NCBI RefSeq assembly: GCF_900188095.1
Contig: NZ_FZOT01000009.1
Location: forward strand, 105,330-169,329
Origin: Noviherbaspirillum humi
Lineage (GTDB): Bacteria; Pseudomonadota; Gammaproteobacteria; Burkholderiales; Burkholderiaceae_D
Length of the DNA: 64,000 bases
Direction of reading: 5' to 3'
In this document: piece by piece, positions 9,657-19,472 of the stretch
Numbering within the stretch: position 1 is the stretch's first letter
How the letters are laid out: each line of letters starts with the position of its first letter
Notes under the pieces: model-generated
Told to the model about the DNA's origin: nothing
The model's input: only the letters and a program-made list of their open reading frames with translations
Database searches by the model: none
Position numbers and translations under genes: made by a program

Positions 9657-9970
9657 AAAAGTCTCCTTGTGTTGATCGGCCGACGTGGCGCAATGACTTA
9701 TCGAAAAAGGAACCAATGTCAGCTCAGGACACGCAGGTATCGAACTCGTCAGTCCCAGATCACCCTGCTGGGAGCCGGAAAGCCTGAGGCTATTCCACAA
9801 AGCATTGCCATTTCGCATTTGGCTCAATCATTAGGAATTAATGCTGAGTGGAAATAAAGACGGGTGTTTCGTTAACGTTGGCTCTTTAATTCTGGGAGAA
9901 GTGTACGGACACCTTTTGATGATGTATATTTTCTTTTTTTTTAGTACTCATAAATCTCAGGAATGAATTT
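9657..9970. promoter_or_regulatory. Divergent promoter region, Bug operon / lysR
   Basis: 314 bp without a gene between two divergent transcription units, with AT-rich stretches close to the LysR start. By analogy with LysR systems it should hold the operator, but no convincing palindrome was singled out. Confidence 0.4.
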
Positions 9971-10864
9971 ATGGACTTCCGCGACCTCAAATACTTTGAA
10001 GAAATCGCCAGCCAAGGGCATGTGGGCCGAGCCGCAGAGAAGCTGTGCCGGACGCAGCCAGCGCTGACGAAATGCATCGATCGCCTCGAGGAGGAAATTG
10101 GCGAGCGGCTGTTCGAGCGCTCCGGCCGCGGCATCCAGCTCACCGGAGCCGGCAAGGTGCTTCTGGCTCGCACCCGCCAGATGGGTTTGCTGATGGATGA
10201 GACCATGCGCGAGATCCAAGACTTCGCCCAGGGCTTGGAGGGCCATATACGGCTTGGCTGCGTACCGACCTTGGCCGAGCATCTTCTTCCAGACATTTCG
10301 GAGAAGCTGCTGGGCGAAGCCAGGAACGTCACCCTGCAGCTGGTCGTGGCGATGAACGACGCCTTGCTGGCGCGTCTCAAGGACGGCGAACTTGACTTGG
10401 TGGTGGGGCCGCTGGTGCAAAACAGCGATTTCGAGGGAGTGCCGATCATTGAAGATGATGTGGTGGTACTGGCGAGTGCAAACCATGAAATCTTCCGCCG
10501 CCCCGTCACTATGCAGGCATTGCTGGATCATAAATGGGTGCTTCCCGCGACCACGGTCGCCAGCCGCCAATGGCTGGATCAGACCTTCGACCGATGCGGA
10601 TTGCCGCGGCCGACGGTGCAGATAACCTCAACCGTCCTGAATCTGCTGCTGCCGCTCGTCGAGCGCACCGGACTGCTCGGATTCGCATCGCGACTCAATC
10701 TTTCCACCGGGCGCGCCAACCTGCGCGAGGTCTGTCTGCCGGAGACCACCATGCGGCGCAGGATGGGCATCGCCTATCGGAAGAACGCCTATCTGTCTCC
10801 TGCCGTGCGAAGGCTGATCGCGCTGCTGCAGGACAATCGTGAGATGATGTGTCTCACCACTTGA
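9971..10864 (+). CDS. LysR-family transcriptional regulator
   Basis: 297 aa. The N-terminal helix-turn-helix includes GHVGRAAEKLCRTQPALTKC and LEEEIGERLFERSGRGIQLT. The effector domain starts near residue 90 (IRLGCVPTLAEHLLP). Divergent from the Bug-aldolase-dehydrogenase operon, which it probably controls in response to the substrate or an intermediate. A long minus-strand ORF over it is a codon-bias shadow. Confidence 0.9.
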   Translation: MDFRDLKYFEEIASQGHVGRAAEKLCRTQPALTKCIDRLEEEIGERLFERSGRGIQLTGAGKVLLARTRQMGLLMDETMREIQDFAQGLEGHIRLGCVPTLAEHLLPDISEKLLGEARNVTLQLVVAMNDALLARLKDGELDLVVGPLVQNSDFEGVPIIEDDVVVLASANHEIFRRPVTMQALLDHKWVLPATTVASRQWLDQTFDRCGLPRPTVQITSTVLNLLLPLVERTGLLGFASRLNLSTGRANLREVCLPETTMRRRMGIAYRKNAYLSPAVRRLIALLQDNREMMCLTT

Positions 10865-11117
10865 CATGATTCTGGCGAAAAGCTCGTCGTGTTGTCCCTC
10901 ACGTGCCCGGCGTGTATGATTTCGCGAAACCGATCCTCGGCACCCCTAAGCTTCTCACGACAGGCAGCAGAGTGATGGGCTCCGGCCGCTGGCTGGCGTC
11001 GCGATCCCAGGCATTTTCTACTTACCTTGATTGATTTAACTCGATCCACCCTGCCGCCATGCTAGTTGCCGGCAGCAGCGCTCGCAGCGCTATCAATTTA
11101 ACCCGCAGATCAAGACC

Positions 11118-12032
11118 ATGACATTTTTCTCGCCGCCTCCCATCGTAGAGACCAGCATTTTCACCACCTTGCCTGACAGGTTCCGCAATCCGCGCAAGAC
11201 CCGATGGAGCGATGCCAATCGTGGCGGCCTGGAGATCGATTCATTCCTGGAAGGCCCCTGCTTTGACAAGCATGGCCGGCTCTACGTTACCGACATCCCG
11301 TACGGCCGCATCTTCCGCATCGACATCAACGGCGAGTGGGAGCTGGTTGCCGAATACGACGGCTGGCCAAATGGCTTGAAGATTCGCAGCGATGGGCAGA
11401 TCTTCATCGCCGACTATAAGAACGGTTTGATGCAGCTGGATCCGGACACGGGACGAGTCACGCCTGTCCTCGACTCGGTCGGATCGGAAAGCTTCAAGGG
11501 CATCAACGATTTGGTCTTTGCCGCCAATGGCGATCTGTATTTCACCGACCAGGGGCAGACTGGCCTGCAGGATCCTACCGGCCGGGTCTACAAGCTCACA
11601 CCGGAGGGAAATCTAACCTGCCTGCTGGACACCATCCCCAGCCCGAACGGCATTGTCATCGACCCCGGGATGACCCAGCTGTTTGTTGCCGTCACCCGAG
11701 CACAGCAGATCTGGCGTATACCGCTGTCGAAAAGCGGACTAGTAACTAAGGTAGGCGTATTCGCCAATCTGCACGGCGGTCTGGGCGGACCGGATGGTTT
11801 GGCGCTGGATGAAGAAGGATGCCTGCTTATCGCCCATACCGGCTTCGGTTCCGTCTGGCGCCTGTCGAGATTCGCCGAGCCTCTGCATCGCATCAAAAGC
11901 TGCGCTGGCTTCTCGACCACGAACCTCGCATTCGGCGGCCCGGATAATAAAACGCTGTTTATCACCGAGTCGCACACCGGCTCGATCTTGCAAACCCGCT
12001 TGGAAATACCGGGCCAGAAAATGGCCGCATGA
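11118..12032 (+). CDS. SMP-30/gluconolactonase/LRE-like protein
   Basis: 304 aa six-bladed beta-propeller hydrolase family member. These metal-dependent lactonases open sugar lactones. Visible family blocks are FLEGPCFDKHGRLYVTD (metal-binding Glu), GWPNGLKI, GINDLVFAANGDLYFTD and GGPDGLALDEEG. It lies 253 bp downstream of the LysR gene and may belong to the same sugar-acid regulon. No signal peptide, so cytoplasmic. An atypical substrate cannot be excluded. Confidence 0.85.
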   Translation: MTFFSPPPIVETSIFTTLPDRFRNPRKTRWSDANRGGLEIDSFLEGPCFDKHGRLYVTDIPYGRIFRIDINGEWELVAEYDGWPNGLKIRSDGQIFIADYKNGLMQLDPDTGRVTPVLDSVGSESFKGINDLVFAANGDLYFTDQGQTGLQDPTGRVYKLTPEGNLTCLLDTIPSPNGIVIDPGMTQLFVAVTRAQQIWRIPLSKSGLVTKVGVFANLHGGLGGPDGLALDEEGCLLIAHTGFGSVWRLSRFAEPLHRIKSCAGFSTTNLAFGGPDNKTLFITESHTGSILQTRLEIPGQKMAA

Positions 12033-12206
12033 GATTTCGGGTAATGAATGTGGCAGCCGGAAAAACAGGTCCCGCATCGGTAGATCGTGAATCGGACAGG
12101 AGTCATAGATCGAAGGATGTGTTCCTAGTATGCTGTCACATTCCTCTGGATACCAGGCCGAGGGTCCGAGATAGGCATTGCAGAACAACCACGAAGACTT
12201 GCGGCA

Positions 12207-13053
12207 CTAAGTATGTGCACAGAAGTGATTTGACGCTGCACGGCGCAGCCAGAAGTGTTGGGGCAAGATACCTGCTGCGCGTCGTGCTGCGTTCGACAAG
12301 CTCTTTACGAAGGCAAGGAAGGCAGCGACGTGTTCGTCGATGGAGCGATATTGCCAGTTGGTGCTCGCCGTTTTTCGCCCTGCAACCATAGCAATTCCAT
12401 CGGTTTCAATTCGGGTGCCCGCTTGAGTAACCAGACCAGCCGGGTCCCAAGGCGCTGGACCAAGCCCTGGGTCGACTTGGCAGTATGGCTGGTTTCATTG
12501 TCGAGCAGCATGGCCACATGCCAGCCGCGATAGTACCGCCGTACCAAGCGCAGAAACGCCTGGAAATCCAGCGCACGTTGACGCTGGCTGACATAAAAGA
12601 GGCGATGGCCGGTATGCAAGCTCATGCAGCCGTACACCACGCGGCGGATATTAGCCCCGCTGAGCATAACGCTGGCCGCACTGCCGCGTGGCGACCATAT
12701 CGCGCGCAGCGGCGGAAAGTGCAGCAGATCCGTCTCGTCCTCGACCAGGATGACACTGCGCTTTCGCAGTCGGCCCAGACTACGCTTGATGCGTTCCTTT
12801 TTCCCCGCTTCTGCGGGTCTGGTACCAGCACATACCGCGGCCGCTTCCAGCGGTACCCCATCCGGTGCAGGCAACGGCGAAGGGTCGAGGTGTAGCAGTC
12901 AATGTTCAGGTTCTGTCGAACCTGATCCTGCAGCAGAGGCGTCGTCCAGTATCCGGCTGGATAGCCACAGCGCTCGGGTGGCAACAGCATCAGCGCTTGC
13001 AGCAGGTGTCTACCCTGCCGTCAGCCTGGCTTGGGACGCGGTCGCAACTTCAG
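12207..13053 (-). pseudogene. IS630-family transposase remnant, frameshifted and 5'-truncated
   Basis: Three reading frames joined in order give an IS630-type transposase. An upstream part contains YPAGYWTTPLLQDQV and HRMGYRWKRPRYVL. The catalytic part contains VILVEDETDLL, AMLLDNETSHT and RAPELKPMELLW (the DDE residues). The tail contains YRSIDEHVAAFLAFVKSL. Frame changes fall near 12,850 and 12,385. The N-terminal DNA-binding region is missing; homology begins within about 10 bp of the stop of the neighbouring fusion gene. Not functional. Confidence 0.8.
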
Positions 13054-13064
13054 AATGAACACGG

Positions 13065-16000
13065 CTACCTTGCAGTCTCTAGCGCATCGCTGATATCGAT
13101 GGAGATGCCGACGTGCCCGGCATATTCGCCCTCAGAAGTGAACCAGGGTAGCGCATTGGTTTCCAGCCAGCGCCATTCTCCATCCGTTCTTTTGACACGC
13201 ACCCGATGCCGTAGACGCCCGTGCTGGCGGATGGCCTCGTCGAGCGCGGCCACATAGGATGGCAGATCCTGGAGGTGAATCACCTTATGCCACGCGGTGC
13301 CCATAAGATCCTTCAGCGGCACACCCAGCAATTCCCGAAAACGCGGATTCAGATAAACCGCGTTCCCCTTGGGATCCACCTGCCAGATCAGGCCGGGAGA
13401 GGCCTCGGCCAGCGCGCGGAACCGGGTTTCGCTCTCCCGCAAGGCTTCCACGGCGCGCCTGCGCTCGGTAATGTCTTGCACGGCGATCACCATTCCGTTC
13501 CCATTCATCGGGAAAAAGCGGATCAGATACCAGCGGTCGAAAGGTACATAGTAATTTTCAACCTCGACCGGCACCCGCTCGCGCGTCGCGCGCAGAAATG
13601 CGAGTCCTGATTCATCGTCTCTCGCCTCGCGAAACGCTTCGGTGAGATATTGTTTGCCGATCAGGCTGTCAGCGTTGATCCCTTGTTCGGCAAGCATATT
13701 TCTTGCGGCCACGTTGAAATAGGTGAATCGGGACTCGGCATCCAAGGTCATCAGGCCATCGATGGTGCTGTTCAATATCATCCCGAAAAACTCTTGTTGC
13801 TCGCGCAGTCCCACCTCGCCATGCAAGCGTTCGATAATGCTCACCGCCTTGCGCGCATAAAGGTCGAGCATGCGCAGCTTACGGTCCAGGGGGTAGTGCG
13901 GCTCGCGGAAATGGGTGGAAAGGACTCCCAGCAATTTACCATCGCGGCTGAACAGGGGCGTGGATTGCCAGGCCCGAACGCCCGCCGAAGCGAGAAGCGG
14001 CCGGCTTGCCGCAAAACTGGGATCCAGATAGGCATCCTGAACGATGATGCGCTTGCCATGTGTGGCGGCTCTGCCGCTTGCGGTATTCTCGTCGCGTTTC
14101 AAGGACTGGAAATGCGCCAGGAATTCCTCGCTGAATCCGAGCTGCGCGACTATTTCCAAGGTCTGCGTCTGCGGACTGTAAAGCTGTATCGTTCCCATTG
14201 CCGCGCCGAGCATGGAAATCGCTGCGCTCAACACTTCCTGGAGTGCGGGTGCAAAGTCCGGAACGTCCAGCAGGCGGATGCCAAGAAGCTGCAACTGGCT
14301 CATCGCCTGCAACTCGGCGCTCAGCCGTGCTTCGGCCCCCTGTAGGACTTCCTGCGCACGCTTACGGTCGGTAATGTCGTTGGCGCACAGCAGAAGCCCA
14401 CCTTCCTCCATCGGCGATGCGCTCATCTCGGTCCATGCCTGATAATGCGCATCATAGTATTCGAAGCGTACCGGCATGCGGCTCGACATGGCGCGGTGGT
14501 ATTCAAACTCGGCCAATGTTCCCTTCAGCGTGTAGAAGACTTCCCAGAAGTTTCTGTTGACCAGATAAGCGCGCGGCAGGCGGGACAGCATTTCGGCCGC
14601 GGCGTTGAGGTATGTGATCCGCCAACCGAAGTCGACTGCCATGAATCCCTCGCTCAAGCCATCGAGGATGGTCAAGCGCCCCGCACTCAGTCGATCATCG
14701 CTGCGTTGCGCTTCGCGCCGGGATCTCGTCAGGGCGCACATCCCTCTTGCCTTGCTTAGCAGCTCGCGCCCATTGAACGGCTTGGGAAGCCAGTCGTCGA
14801 CTGCGGCAAGCAAGCCTTCCTCATCGGCGTTGTCGATGGGTCTGGAGAACAGCAGGACGAACGCTGTCGCCGAAGTGGACGTTTCGGCGCGCAGAGCGTC
14901 AAGGAGATCGAAACCGCCCGGTTCCGGCCGGGGCAGTCCGCTCAGCACCAGCTCCGGCCGGTGTTCTATGGCTGCCTGCAATGCCAAGGGGCCGTTGGGT
15001 GCCGAGATAACCTCGTGTTCTTTGCCGAACAACTGTTCCAGGTAGGTACGCGTGCCAGCATCGGATTCCGCAACCACTATCTTGGCTTTCGGCTTGCCTT
15101 TGACAGCTGGATGCAAAGCCTTCGCCGGTAGCGGCCTGGGCAGCGGACCCGGGAATTCATAGGGTTGTGCCGGCAACGAAGACAAGGCGGGCTGGTCCAG
15201 CTCGGCAAATGCAGTGGCGCGGTTGCCGGACAACTGGCGGAACGGACGATGGTTCAAGCGCTCCAGGCAGGGCTGCAGAGCAGCCTCGATTTGCGCTGCC
15301 GTGGCGAACTGCCGGAGACGCAGCTCTCGCAAGATCCAGCGTTCGACGAATCTGATGAGCAATACGGCCGGCGCCCTTTGTCCGACATCCTGAGGCATCG
15401 ACGGCATGACCGAGGTACCGTAATGGCGGGCGAAGCTAAGCACCAGCTCATTGTCCCGTGCGGCATCGATAGGTGTCATTCCGTGAGAGCCATCCGAAAC
15501 GATGAATCGAGGCACGCCGCCGTAGAAATGCAAGGCCCGAATAGCGCAGCGGATCCAGTCATCCGCCGTATCTGCGGCCGCAACGCAGGCGAAGGCGAGC
15601 CTGGAAGCGCCTATTACCGCCAGAAAAATATGCGCACAGCTGCCGTCGCCCACGGGAACGGCGGTTTCGGTGAAGCCGCTGAAAATCTTCTCGCCGCAAC
15701 GAAAAACTTGCCGCAGGGAGCGGCCGAGCCGCAAGACGAAGGAATGATAATGTTCGCAGAACTGGGTATATCGGTAGATTTTCTGTTCTGCATGGTCGGC
15801 CTGATACCGCTCCCATTCCGTTCGAAGGGTATTGCCGTCGCGGCTTAAACGAAAATGGATACGGCCGTAGTCGGGCGTCACATACCGAAGTGGTTGTCGC
15901 CGCCGCCCCTGTAGGCGCTGCTTGAGTTCGGCATTGCCCATCGGTTGCACTGCTGGCCAATCGAGCCCGGCATTTTTTGCCAATTTCACGTATTTCCCGA

Positions 16001-16115
16001 CCACCCCTTTCGAAAGACCCAATGTTTGCGCGATTTGCTCGTGCGAAAGCCGCATGACCGTTTTTAGGCGCAGAATCTCCTTTATTTTGTCGGGGCTGAT
16101 CGCCGAATTACGCAT
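13065..16115 (-). CDS. Domesticated IS21 IstA-like transposase fused to pseudo-receiver and PAS-GAF-PAS-PAS sensor
   Basis: One uninterrupted 1016-codon ORF. Residues about 1-320 align by eye with IS21 IstA: helix-turn-helix SHEQIAQTLGLSKGVVGKYV (24-43), YTQFCEHYHSF, the integrase core with IFLAVIGASRLAF and FYGGVPRFIVSDG, FVERWILRELRLRQF, and the family ending LPAQPYEF. Two of the three catalytic residues are gone: the first Asp is Gly147 (context KIFSGF) and the Glu is Val251; Asp208 remains. Residues 345-450 form a receiver-like domain whose phospho-acceptor Asp is Gly393 (LVLSGLPRP), with Lys445 kept (LPKPF). Then follow PAS (~480-590), GAF (~605-765), PAS (~775-890, ending QDITERRR) and PAS (~893-1010). 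No kinase, GGDEF or other output domain follows; the C-terminus abuts an IS630 remnant. It may be a one-component DNA-binding sensor or a 3'-truncated gene. Confidence 0.8.
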   Translation of the reverse strand: MRNSAISPDKIKEILRLKTVMRLSHEQIAQTLGLSKGVVGKYVKLAKNAGLDWPAVQPMGNAELKQRLQGRRRQPLRYVTPDYGRIHFRLSRDGNTLRTEWERYQADHAEQKIYRYTQFCEHYHSFVLRLGRSLRQVFRCGEKIFSGFTETAVPVGDGSCAHIFLAVIGASRLAFACVAAADTADDWIRCAIRALHFYGGVPRFIVSDGSHGMTPIDAARDNELVLSFARHYGTSVMPSMPQDVGQRAPAVLLIRFVERWILRELRLRQFATAAQIEAALQPCLERLNHRPFRQLSGNRATAFAELDQPALSSLPAQPYEFPGPLPRPLPAKALHPAVKGKPKAKIVVAESDAGTRTYLEQLFGKEHEVISAPNGPLALQAAIEHRPELVLSGLPRPEPGGFDLLDALRAETSTSATAFVLLFSRPIDNADEEGLLAAVDDWLPKPFNGRELLSKARGMCALTRSRREAQRSDDRLSAGRLTILDGLSEGFMAVDFGWRITYLNAAAEMLSRLPRAYLVNRNFWEVFYTLKGTLAEFEYHRAMSSRMPVRFEYYDAHYQAWTEMSASPMEEGGLLLCANDITDRKRAQEVLQGAEARLSAELQAMSQLQLLGIRLLDVPDFAPALQEVLSAAISMLGAAMGTIQLYSPQTQTLEIVAQLGFSEEFLAHFQSLKRDENTASGRAATHGKRIIVQDAYLDPSFAASRPLLASAGVRAWQSTPLFSRDGKLLGVLSTHFREPHYPLDRKLRMLDLYARKAVSIIERLHGEVGLREQQEFFGMILNSTIDGLMTLDAESRFTYFNVAARNMLAEQGINADSLIGKQYLTEAFREARDDESGLAFLRATRERVPVEVENYYVPFDRWYLIRFFPMNGNGMVIAVQDITERRRAVEALRESETRFRALAEASPGLIWQVDPKGNAVYLNPRFRELLGVPLKDLMGTAWHKVIHLQDLPSYVAALDEAIRQHGRLRHRVRVKRTDGEWRWLETNALPWFTSEGEYAGHVGISIDISDALETAR

Positions 16116-16634
16116 CGTTGCTTCACACAGGAAAACAGGAAAACTTATGCAGGAAAAAAGATTGCGTGAGTGAATACGGTGTTGCCAACAATGCCATGAT
16201 TGACTCTATTCGCTGCTTTAAATTCAGCCAGGATTGTAAATTTGGTGTTTCGAATGGACGGCCTGTGCCCATAACAAAACGGACACGAAAGAACAAAAAC
16301 TCCGGTCACAGCTTGCTGAAGTGGCAATCAGAAACGGCGTAGCGAATCATCCGTGCAAGTCCCTGCCTCGCAGTTGACACCGCCGACACGATTCTTTGGC
16401 GCGGCAAGCGTGTCCGATACGAAAGCAGCCTGTCGCAAACCGAACTTAAACGCCTATCTCATGCTGCCGGAAAAAGCGCATGTTCTCGACTTTCAGCTTG
16501 CCGGAGGTGTTCTCCTTGCCCGGCTCAGCCGAGAAAAAGCGGAGGCGTGCCATAAGCCTGCGTAACGAGACACGCGGCCGTGGAAACACAGTGGGCATGC
16601 AGTCGAAGTAAAGCACAGCGGTGATGAAGTGACT
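16116..16634. other. Intergenic, upstream of the fusion gene
   Basis: No recognisable gene. It must carry the promoter of the minus-strand fusion gene at its left end. A 70-codon frame at 16353-16565 has no recognisable features and is not called. Confidence 0.5.
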
Positions 16635-16838
16635 GCGCGATCAGAATATCGGGCCGGTCCTTCCATTAAATCCGGTAGTCCTTGGCAGAACGAGTTTATT
16701 GAATGCGTCACCTAAAGGCTGCGAGATGCTTGCCTAAACTGGGAATGGTTTATTGAACGCCGAGAAGCGAAGATCGTGTCCGAGATATTGCGGCAGTCTG
16801 ATGAGACCGAGCAGCCGTATGCTGTGCTCGAAAATTAG
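16635..16838 (+). pseudogene. IS3-family OrfB (transposase) C-terminal remnant
   Basis: Translation gives SIKSGSPWQNEFIECV, an in-frame stop, then RLRDACLNWEWFIERREAK, matching the end of IS3-group OrfB (the Glu of the DDE triad is the E of NEFIEC). The reading frame then loses homology before its stop at 16838, and the usual RPHS block is missing. Marks the left side of the dehydrogenase cassette. Confidence 0.75.
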
Positions 16839-17686
16839 GGGCCGGCCATCAATTGGCCATCAATGATGGCCAAATCAGAACGATTGAACCCGAGGATTAA
16901 CCGGCTAACCAGCTGCAGATTTCCATATTAAGCCAAGGTACTTACTAGGTAATGGTTTATGTCCACTATGTGCTGGTGTAGACGTTCAAGTCGAGTCGGT
17001 GGCAGAGAGCTTCAGTTCTCTCTGATTGGCAATATCCAATGGCATCCGCAATCGCCCGAATTGAAGACGATATGGCCGGCACACACCGCCACGGAGCGGC
17101 GAAACGGGCGGTCACACTTTTCTGGAATCAGCTGCTGCGCGACGTTGCCAGCGCACTGAAACCGGAATCTTTCACAGCTTCATGCATGCCGTCTTTTTTG
17201 CGGTAGACAAGAAGCCTGCAGCCGCCTTATTGACACGTACGGCGCTCAGCTTCTTGTTGAACTTACATGGTCAAAGCAGTTCTCAACCCAGCATTAAATC
17301 CGTGATTTCGCCTGCATGCTGATGCATCGACAAAGCCACGGATCATCGAGCCATACGATGATGAATACCGTCATGCCAAGCGAAGAAGCAGTCATGAACT
17401 ATCCGGTGATATCGGAACCTCCGGTACCGGCCCTGGCTGCAACCCTGCCCTTCCGCAGCGAATATCCTCCGGCCGCAAGAATCTTGACCTGGGAGACGAA
17501 GCCGCCCTAGATGACGAAAAAAATCCCAGCCGCGGCACGCGAAGGTTGCCGACGCCACGGCGAAATGGGAAATGGCATCGATCGATGAATCAAGGGCAGC
17601 ACGGCGTGTCCGGAAGGAGCCGATATGAAGCTCGCCATGGTTTTTGCGAGTGGCTGCCGTCTTTATTTCTCGGATAGGAGAATCTC
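16839..17686. other. Intergenic region before the dehydrogenase cassette
   Basis: 848 bp with only short frames and no recognisable protein. A direct duplication (ATCAATTGGCCATCAATGAT region near 16,850) is seen just after the IS3 remnant. The promoter of the downstream cassette should lie at the right end. Confidence 0.45.
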
Positions 17687-18856
17687 ATGCTGGCAATGAA
17701 TTTCAGGGGCCCCTACAGGGTACGTGCGGAGCAAAAACCGGATCCGCAAATCGAACACCCGAACGACGCGATCGTACGCGTTTCGCGCTCATGCATTTGC
17801 GGATCGGATCTGCATCTTTATCATGGCCTGGTTCCGGACACCAGGGTCGGCATGACCTTCGGCCATGAATTCACCGGAGTGGTGGAAGAGGTAGGCCCGT
17901 CGGTCCAAAACGTGAAGGTGGGCGACCATGTGCTCGTCCCCTTCAATATCTTTTGCGGTTCCTGCTTCTTTTGCCAGAAGGAGTTGTACAGCAACTGCCA
18001 TAACACCAATCCCGAGGCGACAGCCGTCGGCGGCATCTATGGCTATTCGCACACGACGGGGGGCTATGACGGTGGCCAGGCCGAGTTCGTCCGCGTGCCG
18101 CTGGCGGACGTCAATCCAACGGTCATCCCCAGGGATATTCATCCCGACGATGCCGTTCTGTTGACCGACGCCTGCCCGACCGGCTACCAGGCCGCGGAAA
18201 TGGGCGAGATCAAACAGGGCGACACGGTGGTGGTGTTCGGCGCTGGCCCGGTCGGCATCTTTGCCGCGAAGTCGGCGTGGCTGATGGGCGCGGGGCGCGT
18301 CATCGTTGTCGACCACGTGGAATACCGGCTGGAATTCGTCAAGAATTTCGCGCAATGCGAGGTGGTCAACTTCAGGGAAGTCGATGACATGGCCATCCAT
18401 ATCAAGAAGATGACCGACTGGCTGGGCGCCGACGTCTGTATCGATGCGGTAGGCTGCGAAGCCGCCGGCAGCGCGATGCAGAGGCTCACCGGCCGATACC
18501 TGAAATGGCAGGCAGGAACCACCACGGCTCTGCACTGGGCCATCAACTCGGTGCGCAAGGGCGGCACCGTATCCATCGTCGGCGTTTATGGGCCTCCGTA
18601 CAACCTGGTCCCGATAGGGAACGCGCTGAACAAGGGCATCACGATGCGCATGAACCAGGCCAGTGTCAAGCGCCACCTGCCGCGACTGTTCGAACATATC
18701 CGCGCGGGCAACCTGGAACCCAGGAAAATCATCACGCATCGGGTGCCGCTTGAGGAAGTGTCCGACGCCTATCACATTTTCTCCAGCAAGCTGGACAACT
18801 GCATCAAGACCATTCTGGTCCCGCCGAGAGCGCCGCGCTTGGAAACCCTGCATTGA
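17687..18856 (+). CDS. Zinc-dependent alcohol dehydrogenase, FdhA-like (medium-chain)
   Basis: 389 aa medium-chain dehydrogenase resembling glutathione-independent formaldehyde dehydrogenases. Catalytic zinc ligands are in CICGSDLH and FGHEFTGVVEEVG. The structural zinc loop CGSCFFCQKELYSNC is intact. The NAD-binding motif is VVVFGAGPVGIFAA. TAGGAGAA precedes the ATG at good spacing. First gene of a same-strand run with a hypothetical, a PfpI-like protein and a second FdhA-like enzyme. It could act on formaldehyde or other small alcohols and aldehydes. Confidence 0.86.
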   Translation: MLAMNFRGPYRVRAEQKPDPQIEHPNDAIVRVSRSCICGSDLHLYHGLVPDTRVGMTFGHEFTGVVEEVGPSVQNVKVGDHVLVPFNIFCGSCFFCQKELYSNCHNTNPEATAVGGIYGYSHTTGGYDGGQAEFVRVPLADVNPTVIPRDIHPDDAVLLTDACPTGYQAAEMGEIKQGDTVVVFGAGPVGIFAAKSAWLMGAGRVIVVDHVEYRLEFVKNFAQCEVVNFREVDDMAIHIKKMTDWLGADVCIDAVGCEAAGSAMQRLTGRYLKWQAGTTTALHWAINSVRKGGTVSIVGVYGPPYNLVPIGNALNKGITMRMNQASVKRHLPRLFEHIRAGNLEPRKIITHRVPLEEVSDAYHIFSSKLDNCIKTILVPPRAPRLETLH

Positions 18857-18890
18857 ACAGTGCCTAACCCATTCCGAGGAGTGAACTGAG

Positions 18891-19454
18891 ATGGACATAC
18901 AAACTCGCCCGACCAGCCAGCGCGATCACAGCGCGACAAGGCGCGAACGCGACGACAGTAAAAAATCGCCCGCCGATTTTTCCCATATCAAGGGCTGGGG
19001 AGCCGATCTCGACCCAAAGAACCGGCCAGCGTATCCGATGGAGAGGACGCCGCCGCGGCTGGAAGGGCTGCATTGGCATGATGTCGAAGACCAGCCGCTG
19101 AAGATGAAGGTCTACCACTCGGTCGAACGGCCTGGCATCACGCCGGTGTTCGGAACCAGCACGCCTCCCAGCGGCATCAGCGGAAAAATACGCGACGTCG
19201 CATATGGTTACAGCGAAAACGACGTCCGTCACTGGATGCTATTGCTGTTTGCTGATCGGATCAACGTGGTGGAAGGCATAGGACAGGACCTCATGCGCGG
19301 CCACATTCCCAATGTCTTTGCCGAAATGGGCATCAAGGCCGAATGGCAACACAACCGCGTGGGGCTCATCGGCAAGGCGGCGGTCGCGTCCGCGGTGATC
19401 GGTGCCGGCTATTTCCTGCTCAAGCGGCGGGATGCGCGCGCATACCAGTATTGA
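18891..19454 (+). CDS. Conserved hypothetical protein with C-terminal membrane anchor
   Basis: 187 aa, not recognised. The N-terminal 30 residues are charged and probably disordered. The middle has Pro-rich and WHD-containing stretches (LEGLHWHDVEDQPLK). A single hydrophobic helix near the C-terminus (GKAAVASAVIGAGYFLL) is followed by KRRDAR, so the bulk may be cytoplasmic and tail-anchored. GAGGAG precedes the ATG. Lies 34 bp after the first dehydrogenase and 18 bp before the PfpI-like gene, so co-transcribed. Function unknown, perhaps linked to aldehyde stress by context. Confidence 0.65.
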   Translation: MDIQTRPTSQRDHSATRRERDDSKKSPADFSHIKGWGADLDPKNRPAYPMERTPPRLEGLHWHDVEDQPLKMKVYHSVERPGITPVFGTSTPPSGISGKIRDVAYGYSENDVRHWMLLLFADRINVVEGIGQDLMRGHIPNVFAEMGIKAEWQHNRVGLIGKAAVASAVIGAGYFLLKRRDARAYQY

Positions 19455-19472
19455 CCCTGCATTGGAGGACGT

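Noticed and set aside
9886..10509. 207-codon minus-strand frame over the second LysR gene
   Set aside because: Ser/Arg-rich shadow of a clear LysR gene.
17789..18898. 369-codon minus-strand frame over the first dehydrogenase
   Set aside because: The plus-strand dehydrogenase has all zinc and NAD motifs; this is a codon-bias shadow.
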